From Burkholderiaceae bacterium (lineage in GTDB: Bacteria > Pseudomonadota > Gammaproteobacteria > Burkholderiales > Burkholderiaceae_C): a stretch of DNA of 64,000 nt. Of the stretch, positions 16,132 to 23,321 are shown in pieces. Numbering within the stretch: position 1 is the first letter of the stretch; each line of letters opens with the position of its first letter. The position numbers were made by a program, and so were the translations under genes. A model generated the notes under the pieces. The model saw only the letters and a list, made by a program, of their open reading frames with translations, did not search any database and had not been told where the DNA came from. The stretch covers positions 2,108,001 to 2,172,000 of the forward strand of contig JACKLI010000001.1 of NCBI GenBank assembly GCA_024235995.1, read 5' to 3'.

Positions 16132-16881
16132 ATGTCTGCCCCCAAAGTCCTGTTCGGCTTTCACGCCGTCGGCGTGCGTTTGAAGACCGCACCCGCCTCC
16201 ATCGTCGAGGTCTACGTCGATGCCACGCGGCGCGACGCGCGCATGAAGCAGTTTTTGAGCCGCGCCGCCGAGGCCGGCGTGCGCGTGATCGAGGCCGATG
16301 CGCCGCGCCTGGCGCGGCTGGCCGGCGGGGTGGGGCACCAGGGCGTGGTGGCGCGCGTGCAGGCCATCGAAGGCGTGCGCACGCTGGATGAACTGCTGGA
16401 CGACTTGACCGAGCCCGCGCTGCTGCTGGTGCTGGACGGCGTGACCGACCCGCACAACCTGGGCGCCTGCCTGCGCGTGGCCGACGGCGCCGGCGCGCAC
16501 GCCGTCATCGCGCCCAAGGACCATGCCTGCGGCATCAACGCCACCGTGGCCAAGGTGGCCAGCGGCGCGGCCGAGACCGTGCCCTACTTCATGGTCACCA
16601 ACCTGGCGCGCACCCTGGGCGAGCTGAAGGAGCGCGGCGTCTGGGTCATCGGCACCGCCGGCGAGGCCGAGCAAAGCCTGTATGCGGCCGACCTGAAGGC
16701 GCCCACCGCCCTGGTGCTGGGCGCCGAAGGGCCGGGCCTGCGCCAGCTCACGCGCAAGACCTGCGACGCGCTGGTGCGCATTCCCATGCAGGGCGCGGTG
16801 GAGAGCCTGAACGTGTCGGTGGCCAGCGGCGTGTGCCTGTACGAGGCGCGGCGCCAGCGGGGCGGGGCCTTACAAGGGTGA
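16132..16881 (+). CDS. rlmB: 23S rRNA (guanosine-2'-O)-methyltransferase
   Basis: SPOUT-class methyltransferase that modifies G2251 in the peptidyl-transferase region of 23S rRNA using SAM; 249 residues, normal length. The N-terminal substrate-binding domain starts KVLFGFHAVGVRLK. The three SpoU motifs are visible: NLGACLRVADGAGAHAV, LVLGAEGPGLRQL and VESLNVSVASGVCLYE, the last two forming the knotted SAM site. ATG 16132 is preferred over ATG 16123 because the family begins close to the KVLFGFHAV segment. It is divergent from cls and probably transcribed alone. Confidence 0.93.
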   Translation: MSAPKVLFGFHAVGVRLKTAPASIVEVYVDATRRDARMKQFLSRAAEAGVRVIEADAPRLARLAGGVGHQGVVARVQAIEGVRTLDELLDDLTEPALLLVLDGVTDPHNLGACLRVADGAGAHAVIAPKDHACGINATVAKVASGAAETVPYFMVTNLARTLGELKERGVWVIGTAGEAEQSLYAADLKAPTALVLGAEGPGLRQLTRKTCDALVRIPMQGAVESLNVSVASGVCLYEARRQRGGALQG

Positions 16882-16909
16882 CGGAAACGGTCGATTCGCT
16901 TAAAATGAA

Positions 16910-16925
16910 CGAATCGATCGATTCG
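16910..16925. promoter_or_regulatory. Palindromic operator of the Phd/PIN operon
   Basis: CGAATCGATCGATTCG is a perfect 16-bp palindrome 24 bp before the antitoxin start. A half-site CGATTCG lies at 16892-16898 and a -10-like TAAAAT at 16901-16906 between them. Phd/YefM antitoxins repress their own operons from such dyads, so this is the likely autoregulatory site. Confidence 0.65.
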
Positions 16926-16949
16926 ATCGGAAGCGGAGGCCTGAAAACC

Positions 16950-17201
16950 ATGCACACCCTGACCGCCAACGAAGCCAAGATCAACTTCGGCGCCTTTCTG
17001 GATGCCGCCCAGCGCGAGCCGGTGCGCGTGACGCGGCGCGACCGCGTGGTGGGCGTGTTGGTCTCGGTGCAGGATTACGAGGCCATGCGCGCCTTCTACG
17101 CCAATCGCCTGCAGCACACGCTGGCCGAGGTGGGCGCGCAGGCGCAGGCCGCGGGGCTGACTCCGGCACGGCTGGACGAGCTGCTGGCCGACGAAAGTTG
17201 A
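16950..17201 (+). CDS. Phd/YefM-family antitoxin
   Basis: Antitoxin of 83 residues (PF02604). The N-terminal DNA-binding fold carries TANEAKINFGAFLDAAQREPVRVTRR and VVGVLVSVQDYEAM (quoted in parts of the first 55 residues). The C-terminal segment, QHTLAEVGAQAQAAGLTPAR, would wrap the toxin. GGAGG at 16935-16939 supports ATG 16950. The gene is followed after 10 bp by a PIN-domain toxin and preceded by a palindromic operator. Pairing a Phd-type antitoxin with a PIN toxin is a known but less common combination than VapB/VapC. Confidence 0.85.
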   Translation: MHTLTANEAKINFGAFLDAAQREPVRVTRRDRVVGVLVSVQDYEAMRAFYANRLQHTLAEVGAQAQAAGLTPARLDELLADES

Positions 17202-17211
17202 AGCCCGCGCC

Positions 17212-17637
17212 ATGCCGCCGCGCCGCGTGGTGCTGGACACCAACGTGCTGATCAGCGCGGCGCTCATGCCCGCATCGGTGCCGGCACGGTTGATGCAGGC
17301 CTTGTTGCAGAGCAGCCGGCTGGTTTTTGCGGAGCCGACGTTCGCCGAGTTGCAAACGCGCCTGTGGCGGCCCAAGTTCGATCGCTACATCAGCGTCGAG
17401 GCGCGCCGCCGCCTGCTGATCGACCTGTCGGCGGTGGCCGAGTGGGTGCGGTTGCCGGATGGCCCGGCGCCGCGCCTGAGCCGCGATGCCGACGACGATG
17501 TGTTCATCCAGGCTGCACTGGCGGCGGGTGCCGACTGGCTGGTCAGCGGGGATGCCGATCTGCTGGACGTTCCGGGTGCCCTGGGGCTTTGCATCCTGTC
17601 GCCGCGCCAGGCGCTGGATCGCTGTCATCATGGCTGA
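17212..17637 (+). CDS. PIN-domain toxin (VapC-like ribonuclease)
   Basis: Putative toxin of 141 residues with the acidic residues of a PIN nuclease: D in VVLDTNVLISAAL (residue 9), E in FAEPTFAELQTRL, D in DADDDVFIQAAL and D in WLVSGDADLLDV. The last motif is typical of the COG1569 group of predicted toxins. PIN toxins cleave RNA, commonly tRNA or rRNA, when the labile antitoxin is degraded. The target here is unknown. It is cotranscribed with the antitoxin gene; the site lies in otherwise conserved chromosome beside rlmB. Confidence 0.85.
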   Translation: MPPRRVVLDTNVLISAALMPASVPARLMQALLQSSRLVFAEPTFAELQTRLWRPKFDRYISVEARRRLLIDLSAVAEWVRLPDGPAPRLSRDADDDVFIQAALAAGADWLVSGDADLLDVPGALGLCILSPRQALDRCHHG

Positions 17638-17773
17638 GGGCATGCGGTGACCGCCCACGGCCTGCCGGCACGCCTTGCAGATCCACAGGCAAAGCTGGCG
17701 CCGCGAACACGCAGCGCAGTATGCTCGTGACGCCAGCGGCTCGTTCAGCCGCATTCATCACCTTGGAGCCGCC

Positions 17774-18127
17774 ATGATTCGCCTGCCCACAGCCACCCTC
17801 CTTGTTGCCCTGATGTCGGGGGCGTGCCTGCTGGCGCCGGCCGCCATGGCGGCCGAGGGCTCGGTCACCATCGAGTCGCCAAAGGACGGTGCCAAGCTGG
17901 ACGCGATGAACCAGAACAAGCTGGTGTACGCGGTGGTGCCCGGCCCGGGCGGCGACCACGTGCACGTCTACGTGGACGGCAAGGAAGCGGGCATCCTGCG
18001 CCAGCTCAAGGGCAGCTACACGCTGGAGACGCTGGCCGCCGGCAAGCACGACATCTGCATCAAGGTCGTCAACAAGGCGCATACGCCCATCGGGTTGCAG
18101 CGCTGCGTGGCCGTCAGCGTCGAGTAG
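17774..18127 (+). CDS. Small secreted protein, Ig-like fold, unknown function
   Basis: Predicted periplasmic protein of 117 residues. A Sec signal peptide (about residues 1-26, ending AMAAE) is followed by one beta-rich domain: SVTIESPKDGAKLD, then HVHVYVDGKEAGIL, then AAGKHDICIKVVNKAH, resembling a single immunoglobulin-like module. Two cysteines in the C-terminal half could form a disulfide. I do not recognise a named family. It is followed after 5 bp by a small membrane protein gene, and the two may form a unit. Confidence 0.6.
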   Translation: MIRLPTATLLVALMSGACLLAPAAMAAEGSVTIESPKDGAKLDAMNQNKLVYAVVPGPGGDHVHVYVDGKEAGILRQLKGSYTLETLAAGKHDICIKVVNKAHTPIGLQRCVAVSVE

Positions 18128-18132
18128 CCGGC

Positions 18133-18522
18133 TTGGACGGGCAGAACCTCGCCTACGCGCTGACCCAGGTCGGCCACAACTTCGGCGCCGTGATCGTGGT
18201 CGCCGCGCCGCTGTACGCGCTGGCCGCCGCCCGGCCGCCGGGTGCGCGCGGCGTGCTGTGGCTGGCGCTGGCGGGCTGGGCGCTGCAGCTGGCCAGCGGC
18301 AGCCTGTTCGGCCTGGTGAGCTACCGCTTCTATGGCCAGTTGCCGGACATCCACGGCATCGCCATCGGCGCGCTGGTGCTCAAGCTGCTGTGCGCGCTGG
18401 TGGCGGTGGTCTTGATCGCGCTGTCGCTGCGACGCCCGCACGGCGCACCGGCGTGGCGCGCCCTGGCCGCGCTGGGCGCCACGGCGCTGACCGCCGCCGC
18501 TTTCCTGCGCTGGTTCTCGTAG
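18133..18522 (+). CDS. Four-helix membrane protein, unknown function
   Basis: Predicted inner-membrane protein of 129 residues with about four hydrophobic helices: FGAVIVVAAPLYALAAA, GVLWLALAGWALQLASG, IGALVLKLLCALVAVVLIAL and ALAALGATALTAAAFL. The likely start is TTG 18133, five bases after the stop of the secreted-protein gene; no ATG is available near the start of the frame. A histidine in TQVGHNFGAV near the first helix and one in DIHGIAIG before the third are the only polar residues inside or near the membrane and might bind metal or haem (speculative). Confidence 0.6.
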   Translation: MDGQNLAYALTQVGHNFGAVIVVAAPLYALAAARPPGARGVLWLALAGWALQLASGSLFGLVSYRFYGQLPDIHGIAIGALVLKLLCALVAVVLIALSLRRPHGAPAWRALAALGATALTAAAFLRWFS

Positions 18523-18544
18523 GGCCGCGCCTTGACCGGCATGG

Positions 18545-18931
18545 TCACTGCATCGAGTGCAGTCCGACGCAGTTGCCCTCGGTGTCCACCACCAGCGCGA
18601 TGAAGCCGTAGGGGCCGATCGAGAACTTGGGCTTGTCGATGCGCCCGCCGGCGGCCAGCACGCGGCCTTGCGGCTGGGCGCAATCGTCGCAGCCGAAGTA
18701 CACCAGGGTGCCGCCGCCGCCCGAAGGCACGCCGGCCATCTGCACCAGCATGCCGCCTGTGCCGGGCGCGGCCATGTCCATGGGAAAGGCCATCATCGCC
18801 GTGCCGCCGGCCACGCTGTCGGGCGGGGTCAGGGGCTGCAGCTGGCACTGCAGCACGCTTTCGTAAAAGCGCTGGGCGCGGGCCATGTCCTGCACGTAGA
18901 TCTCGAACCAGACGACGGGGTTGTGCGGCAT
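18545..18931 (-). CDS. VOC-superfamily (glyoxalase-like) protein
   Basis: Single-domain vicinal-oxygen-chelate protein of 128 residues with paired beta-alpha-beta-beta-beta modules: VVWFEIYVQDMARAQRFYE at the N-terminus and GYGF-like PYGFIALVVDTEGNCVGLHS at the C-terminus. Glyoxalase, dioxygenase and antibiotic-binding activities all occur in this superfamily, so function cannot be assigned. The FGCDDCA segment holds two cysteines. It is the last gene of the seven-gene minus-strand cluster that begins at 22497. Confidence 0.8.
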   Translation of the reverse strand: MPHNPVVWFEIYVQDMARAQRFYESVLQCQLQPLTPPDSVAGGTAMMAFPMDMAAPGTGGMLVQMAGVPSGGGGTLVYFGCDDCAQPQGRVLAAGGRIDKPKFSIGPYGFIALVVDTEGNCVGLHSMQ

Positions 18932-18964
18932 GTCGGTCTCCCGATGGGTCGTGGGTGGATGGGG

Positions 18965-19504
18965 TCAGACCCGCAGCGCCGCGCGGAAGCCCCGCGCGGC
19001 GTAGTACGACTCGGCCCCGTTGTGATAGATGAACACGCGGCCGAAACGCCGGTCGCCAAACAGCGCGCCGCCGCGGCTGCGCACGCCGGGTGGGGTCAGC
19101 AGCCAGCTGGAGGTCTTGGTGTCGAACTCGCCCAGCGTCTGCAGGTGGTGGTACTGCGCCTCGCTCAGCAGCTCGACGCCCGCCTCGGCGGCCGTGTCGA
19201 GGGCGTTGCCGCCGGGCTTGTTGGCCTTGCGGGCGTCCAGCGCGGCGCGGTCGTAGCACAGGCTGCGGCGCCCGGGCGGGCTCTCGGGCGAGCAGTCGGC
19301 GAAGACGCAGGCGCCCGCGTCCCGGCCGATCACGTCCGGCTCGCCGCCGGTGGCTTCCATCCAGTGCAGGGTGCGCAGCGCCTCGGGCTGGCCGATCAGC
19401 CGCTGCTGCACCTCGGCCCACGCGATGGCCGGATGGCGCCGGGCGTGCCGGTCGAAGCGGTCCTGCAGCGCGCGCAGGAGCTTGTCCCGTTCCTGGTTGG
19501 TCAT
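18965..19504 (-). CDS. DUF4256 protein
   Basis: A protein of 179 residues matching the DUF4256 family. Characteristic segments are LHWMEATGGEPDVIG, RSLCYDRAALDARK and LTPPGVRSRGGALFGDRR, ending with a VFIYHNGAESYYAARGFR stretch. No enzymatic function is established for the family. ATG 19504 overlaps the stop of the DUF899 gene by four bases (ATGA), so the two are translationally coupled and probably act in the same process. Confidence 0.75.
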   Translation of the reverse strand: MTNQERDKLLRALQDRFDRHARRHPAIAWAEVQQRLIGQPEALRTLHWMEATGGEPDVIGRDAGACVFADCSPESPPGRRSLCYDRAALDARKANKPGGNALDTAAEAGVELLSEAQYHHLQTLGEFDTKTSSWLLTPPGVRSRGGALFGDRRFGRVFIYHNGAESYYAARGFRAALRV

Positions 19505-20214
19505 GGTTTGTCGGGGCTGGCAGGCCCGATGCGGGTCCACTGCGCCACCGGGCGGCCGTCGCGCCGCCACCACGATCCGGCTTCAACCTCCTGTGGCCAG
19601 CCGGCGGGCGAGTCTTCCCACGACTCCTGCCGGCCGTAGGGCGTGAGGTCGAGCAGCTGGAGCGTGGGCAGCATCGGCTCGATGCCTCGCTGCGTCGACT
19701 CGTAGGTCATGAAGACCTCGTGGCCGACACGCAGGTAGCAGCGCAGGTCGCCGCCGTTGCGCGTGGTCAGCGGGCCGTCCTGGTCATCCAGCGTCGAATA
19801 CCAGGGCGCCGTCCAGCCCATGAAGTCGCGGTAGGCGGCAAGCTCGGCCCAGGGGCCGCGGCTGAACACGGCGTAGCTCACGTCGCGTTCGGCAAGGTAG
19901 GCGCGCACGGCGGCGTCCATCGCGACCTGGCTGTGGGTGCAGCCTTCGCACTGCTTGTCGTGCGGCGCGCCGCGCTTCCACATGAAGTGGTAGACCAGCA
20001 GCTGGCGCCGGCCCTCGAAGACCTCGTGCAGGGGGACGGGGCCATGGGCACCGGTCACGGTGACGGGTGGCATGGGCGTCATCGGCAGCCGCCGGCGCGC
20101 GGCGGCCAAGGCATCGCCGGCGCGCGTGTGGGCCTTTTCGCGGGTCAGCAATTCGGCGCGGGCGCGTTCCCACGCCGCACGATCGACGACCGGTGGCAGG
20201 GCGGGGTCTGTCAT
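19501..20214 (-). CDS. DUF899 thioredoxin-like family protein
   Basis: A protein of 237 residues of the DUF899 family (PF05988), which has a thioredoxin-like fold but no known activity. Visible family features are an N-terminal helix region (RAELLTREKAHTRAGDAL), the core strand RQLLVYHFMWKRGAPHDKQCEGCTHS (quoted in part: RQLLVYHFMWKRG), and CEGC, a CxxC-like pair placed where a thioredoxin active site would lie. The C-terminal tail is acidic and Trp-rich. Coupled to the DUF4256 gene, within the cluster of small accessory enzymes. Confidence 0.8.
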   Translation of the reverse strand: MTDPALPPVVDRAAWERARAELLTREKAHTRAGDALAAARRRLPMTPMPPVTVTGAHGPVPLHEVFEGRRQLLVYHFMWKRGAPHDKQCEGCTHSQVAMDAAVRAYLAERDVSYAVFSRGPWAELAAYRDFMGWTAPWYSTLDDQDGPLTTRNGGDLRCYLRVGHEVFMTYESTQRGIEPMLPTLQLLDLTPYGRQESWEDSPAGWPQEVEAGSWWRRDGRPVAQWTRIGPASPDKP

Positions 20215-20232
20215 GGTGGCTCCTTCGTTGGG

Positions 20233-20718
20233 TCAGCCGCGCACCGCGGCCTCGATGGCGGCGACGTCGATTTTGCCCATGGTCATCATGGCGTCGAAGG
20301 CGCGCTTGGCGGCGGCGCGGTCGGCGCTGGTGTAGGCGCGGGTCAGCGCGATCGGCGTGATCTGCCACGACAGGCCCCACTTGTCCTTGCACCAGCCGCA
20401 GGCGCTGGCCTGGCCGCCGTGGTCGATGATGGCATTCCAGTAGCGGTCGGTCTCGGCCTGGTCGACGGTGGCGACCTGGAACGAGAACGCCTCGCTGTGC
20501 TTGAACGCGGGGCCGCCGTTGAGACCCAGGCAGGGGATGCCCAGCACGGTGAACTCGACGGTCAGCACGTCGCCCTGCTTGCCGTCGGGGTAGTCGCCCG
20601 GCGCGCGGTGCACCGCGCCGACGGCGGAGTCGGGGAAGGTCGCGGCATAAAAGCGCGCGGCTTCTTCCGCGCCACCGTCGTACCAGAGGCAGATGGTGTT
20701 CTTGGCGGGCGTGTTCAT
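20233..20718 (-). CDS. VOC-family PhnB-like protein
   Basis: A 161-residue protein of the 3-demethylubiquinone-9 methyltransferase-like/PhnB branch of VOC proteins (PF06983). It opens ICLWYDGGAEEAARFYAATF and contains CLGLNGGPAFKHSEAFSFQV and GWCKDKWGLSWQITP, all typical of this branch. The biochemical role of the branch is unknown. The C-terminal 25 residues (AFDAMMTMGKIDVAAIEAAV) form the usual helix. It lies 18 bp upstream of the DUF899 gene in the same direction. Confidence 0.85.
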   Translation of the reverse strand: MNTPAKNTICLWYDGGAEEAARFYAATFPDSAVGAVHRAPGDYPDGKQGDVLTVEFTVLGIPCLGLNGGPAFKHSEAFSFQVATVDQAETDRYWNAIIDHGGQASACGWCKDKWGLSWQITPIALTRAYTSADRAAAKRAFDAMMTMGKIDVAAIEAAVRG

Positions 20719-20796
20719 GTCATGGCTCCTCGTGGGGGTGGGTTGGTGGCCGAAACAGCATCGTCGCGCGGCCTTGCGCGGTGCGCTGCCCAGACA

Positions 20797-21447
20797 TCAC
20801 GCGGCCGTGCGTCGAAGCACGAAGTGGGCGGCCTTGGACGAGCCCGTGTACTGCTCGCATGCGTAGCCCAGCGCGCGCATGTCCAGGCCGTCGAACAGCC
20901 GCTCGCCGCGGCCCAGGAGCACCGGTGAGACGGCCAGGTGCAGTTCGTCGATCAGCCGCGCGCGCAGGTATTGCCGGATGGTGTCGGCGCCACCGCCGAT
21001 GCGCACGTCCCGCTCGCCGGCGGCCCTGCGGGCCTGGTCCAGCGCCTCGTGAATGCCGCCGGTCACGAAGTGGAAGCGGGTGCCGCCGGCCATGGCGATG
21101 GGTGCGCGTGCGTGGTGCGTCAGCACGAACACCGGCACGTGGTAGGGCGGGTTGTCGCCCCACCACCCCTTCCAGTGCTCGTCGGGCCAGGGGCCGCGCA
21201 CAGGGCCGAACATGTTGCGCCCGAGGATCCAGGCGCCCACGTTCTCGAAGCCGCGTGCGGCGAAGTCATCGTCGATGCCGCCCGCGCCGCCCTCCTGCCC
21301 GTGCATGCGCTGCCAGGCGCGGGTGCCAACGAACCAGCCATGCAGGTCCTTGCCCCCGATGCCCAGCGGGTTCTCAAGGCTTTGGTCAGGGCCGGCGCCG
21401 TAGCCATCGAGCGACATGCTGAAGCTGGCAACGCGTACTTTCGACAT
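20797..21447 (-). CDS. RibD C-terminal / dihydrofolate-reductase-like protein
   Basis: A 216-residue member of the RibD_C family (PF01872), with the YyaP/YwjB-like pattern VASFSMSLDGYGAGPDQSL at the start, GAWILGRNMFGP in the middle and DVRIGGGADTIRQYLRA followed by DELHLAVSPVLLGRGERLF at the end. These proteins adopt the dihydrofolate reductase fold and bind NADPH; physiological substrates are unknown. AGAAGG before ATG 21447 selects this start over one three codons upstream. It belongs to the minus-strand cluster. Confidence 0.88.
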   Translation of the reverse strand: MSKVRVASFSMSLDGYGAGPDQSLENPLGIGGKDLHGWFVGTRAWQRMHGQEGGAGGIDDDFAARGFENVGAWILGRNMFGPVRGPWPDEHWKGWWGDNPPYHVPVFVLTHHARAPIAMAGGTRFHFVTGGIHEALDQARRAAGERDVRIGGGADTIRQYLRARLIDELHLAVSPVLLGRGERLFDGLDMRALGYACEQYTGSSKAAHFVLRRTAA

Positions 21448-21571
21448 GATCTGCACCTTCTCTCAATCGGCCCGACGGCCAGCCCGTGGTGAACACCGCC
21501 AGCGGTGTGGCGCAAGCGAGGGCATCGGCCGATGATGCTTGGGCGCGGGCGGCAAGACGTCTCTCCCGGGC

Positions 21572-22021
21572 TCAGCCTGGAATGTCCGGCTCCACCAGCT
21601 GGGCCAGTTGCGCCAGCGATTCCTGCCAGCCGAGGTAGCACGCTTCCAGCGGGATGGCCTGCGGGATGCCGGCCTGGGTGATGGCAAGCTCGGTGCCACA
21701 GCTCACGGGCTTGAGCTTGACGGTCACCTCGAGCACGCCGGGTAGATGGGGGTCGTCGAACCGGTCGGTGTAGCGGATGAGTTGGCCCGGCACCAGTTCG
21801 AGGTATTCGCCGCCGAACGAGTGCCCGTTGCCGCTGCCGAAGTTGTGAAAGGACATGCGGAAGGTGCCGCCGACGCGGGCGTCGAACTGGTGGATCTGGC
21901 AGGTGAAGCCGTGCGGCGGCAGCCACTTGGCCAGGGCGTCCGCTTCGGTGAAGGCGCGGTAGAGCTTGTCGGGCGTGGTGCGCAGCACGCGGTGCAGGTG
22001 GATGGTGCGGTCGTCGGGCAT
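21572..22021 (-). CDS. SRPBCC / AHSA1-like lipid-binding-fold protein
   Basis: A 149-residue START-like protein of the AHSA1 (PF08327) type: IHLHRVLRTTPDKLYRAFTE, then WLPPHGFTCQIHQFDARVGG (quoted in separate parts), FGGEYLELVPGQLIRYTDRF and a C-terminal helix GWQESLAQLAQLVE. The fold binds hydrophobic ligands; members of this subgroup have no defined function. It is the second gene of the cluster after the VOC gene at 22045-22497, separated by 23 bp. Confidence 0.85.
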   Translation of the reverse strand: MPDDRTIHLHRVLRTTPDKLYRAFTEADALAKWLPPHGFTCQIHQFDARVGGTFRMSFHNFGSGNGHSFGGEYLELVPGQLIRYTDRFDDPHLPGVLEVTVKLKPVSCGTELAITQAGIPQAIPLEACYLGWQESLAQLAQLVEPDIPG

Positions 22022-22044
22022 GGTGGTCGCCGGTGTGGGAGCAG

Positions 22045-22497
22045 TCAAGCCTGGGCGCTCACGTTGACCATCCACGGCGTGCCGAAGCGGTCGGTCACCA
22101 TGCCGAAGCCTTCCGACCAGAAGGTCTTGGCAAAGGGCATGGCCACCGCGCCGCCCTGCGCCAGGCCGTCGAACACGCGCCGGCCTTCGGCGGCGTTGGC
22201 GACGCCGATGGACACCCACAGGCCCTGCGGCTTCTGGTAGCCGCCGCCGCAGGTGGCGGGGTCCTGCCCCGGCGCGGCGGGCATGGTGTCGGACGCCATC
22301 AGCGACTGCGTGCCCACCTGCAGGTGCACGTGCATCACGCGGTTCTTGGCGCTCTCGGGCAGCGGCGGGCTGTCGGGCTGGGGTGGCATGTCGCCGAACG
22401 TGCCCTGGTAGACGATGGTGCCCTTGAACAGCCTGGCATAGAAGGCAAAGGCCTCGGCGCAGTTGCCGTCGAAGTTGAGGTAGGGGATGAATTGCAT
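22045..22497 (-). CDS. VOC-family PhnB-like protein
   Basis: A 150-residue VOC protein related to PhnB: MQFIPYLNFDGNCAEAFAFY at the N-terminus, QGTFGDMPPQ in the first module, MHVHLQVGTQSLMASD, and FGMVTDRFGTPWMVNV near the end. Start ATG 22497 has GAGGA eight bases upstream; a longer frame exists but has no ribosome site. It is the first gene of the seven-gene minus-strand cluster and is transcribed away from the TetR gene, whose product may control it from the inverted repeat in between. Confidence 0.87.
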   Translation of the reverse strand: MQFIPYLNFDGNCAEAFAFYARLFKGTIVYQGTFGDMPPQPDSPPLPESAKNRVMHVHLQVGTQSLMASDTMPAAPGQDPATCGGGYQKPQGLWVSIGVANAAEGRRVFDGLAQGGAVAMPFAKTFWSEGFGMVTDRFGTPWMVNVSAQA

Positions 22498-22545
22498 GAC
22501 CGGGTCCTCGGTGATGAATGGAAATGGGCCCACTGGCGTAGAAAT

Positions 22546-22594
22546 TGTGGACGCCGTACACTTATACTACGTAGGGATTTGGACGGTGTCCACA
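22546..22594. promoter_or_regulatory. Divergent promoter region with 12-bp inverted repeat
   Basis: TGTGGACGCCGT (22546-22557) and ACGGTGTCCACA (22583-22594) are inverted repeats matching at 11 of 12 positions, spaced by 25 bp. Between them lie a -10-like TATACT (22563-22568) and the 8-bp palindrome CTACGTAG (22567-22574). This is the probable operator and promoter shared by the tetR gene and the VOC-led cluster. Confidence 0.6.
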
Positions 22595-22610
22595 TAAGAT
22601 CTGTTTCCAA

Positions 22611-23282
22611 ATGTCAGGTCTCGCAAAATCAACCGCGCGTCGCACCTACCGGCACGGCGACCTGCGCCGCGCCCTGCTGGACGCCGGCATCGAGCTGGCG
22701 CGCGAAGGCGGGCCCTCCGCCGTCGTGCTGCGCGAGGCCACGCGCCGCGCCGGCGTGGTGCCCAACGCCGCCTACCGGCACTTCGCCAGTCACCAGGCCC
22801 TGTTCGGCGCCGTGCGCGCCGCCGCGCTGGCCCTGCTGGCGCAGGAGATCGAGAATGAGGTGAGCGCTGCGACGCGCCGCCTGCGCGATGCGGGCCGGCG
22901 CGCGCGCGCGGCCCTGCGCGGGGTGGGCATCGGCTACCTGCGCTTTGCCTGGCAGCAGCCGGGGCTGTTTCGCACCGCGTTTGCCGCACGGCCGTTCGGC
23001 CTGCAGGAGTTCGCCCCGGACGACCCGGCGTCGCGCGGCAGCAGCGGGCGCGATCCGTTCGAGCTGCTGGGCGACGCGCTGGACGCCATGGTGGCCGCCG
23101 GCCTGCTGCCCCCGGATCGCCGGCCGGGGGCCGAGTTCATGGCCTGGTCGGCGGTGCACGGCATGGCCTTCCTGATGATCGACGGCCCCCTGCGCGCACT
23201 GAATGAGCCGGCGCGGCTGGTGCTGGCCGAGCGACAGGTGGCGATGGTGGAGCGCGGGCTGCTGGCCGACGCCGTGGCCTGA
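22611..23282 (+). CDS. TetR/AcrR-family transcriptional regulator
   Basis: Repressor of 223 residues. The N-terminal helix-turn-helix domain (about residues 12-60) reads YRHGDLRRALLDAGIELA, then LREATRRAGVVPNAAYRHF, the recognition helix being VVPNAAYRHF. The C-terminal ligand-binding domain matches the TetR_C_33/WHG type, with RFAWQQPGLFRTAFA and MAWSAVHGMAFLMIDGPL. It is divergent from the seven-gene VOC/DUF cluster, with only 113 bp between starts, so it most likely represses that cluster and itself. The inducer is unknown. Confidence 0.9.
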   Translation: MSGLAKSTARRTYRHGDLRRALLDAGIELAREGGPSAVVLREATRRAGVVPNAAYRHFASHQALFGAVRAAALALLAQEIENEVSAATRRLRDAGRRARAALRGVGIGYLRFAWQQPGLFRTAFAARPFGLQEFAPDDPASRGSSGRDPFELLGDALDAMVAAGLLPPDRRPGAEFMAWSAVHGMAFLMIDGPLRALNEPARLVLAERQVAMVERGLLADAVA

Positions 23283-23321
23283 TGGGCCAGAATTCGCACA
23301 GCGTCCCAAGCCCATGCCCCC

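Noticed and set aside
14638..16674. Extended 678-residue version of cardiolipin synthase
   Set aside because: The extra N-terminus is antisense to rlmB and low in normal protein character; ATG 16077 gives the correct family start.
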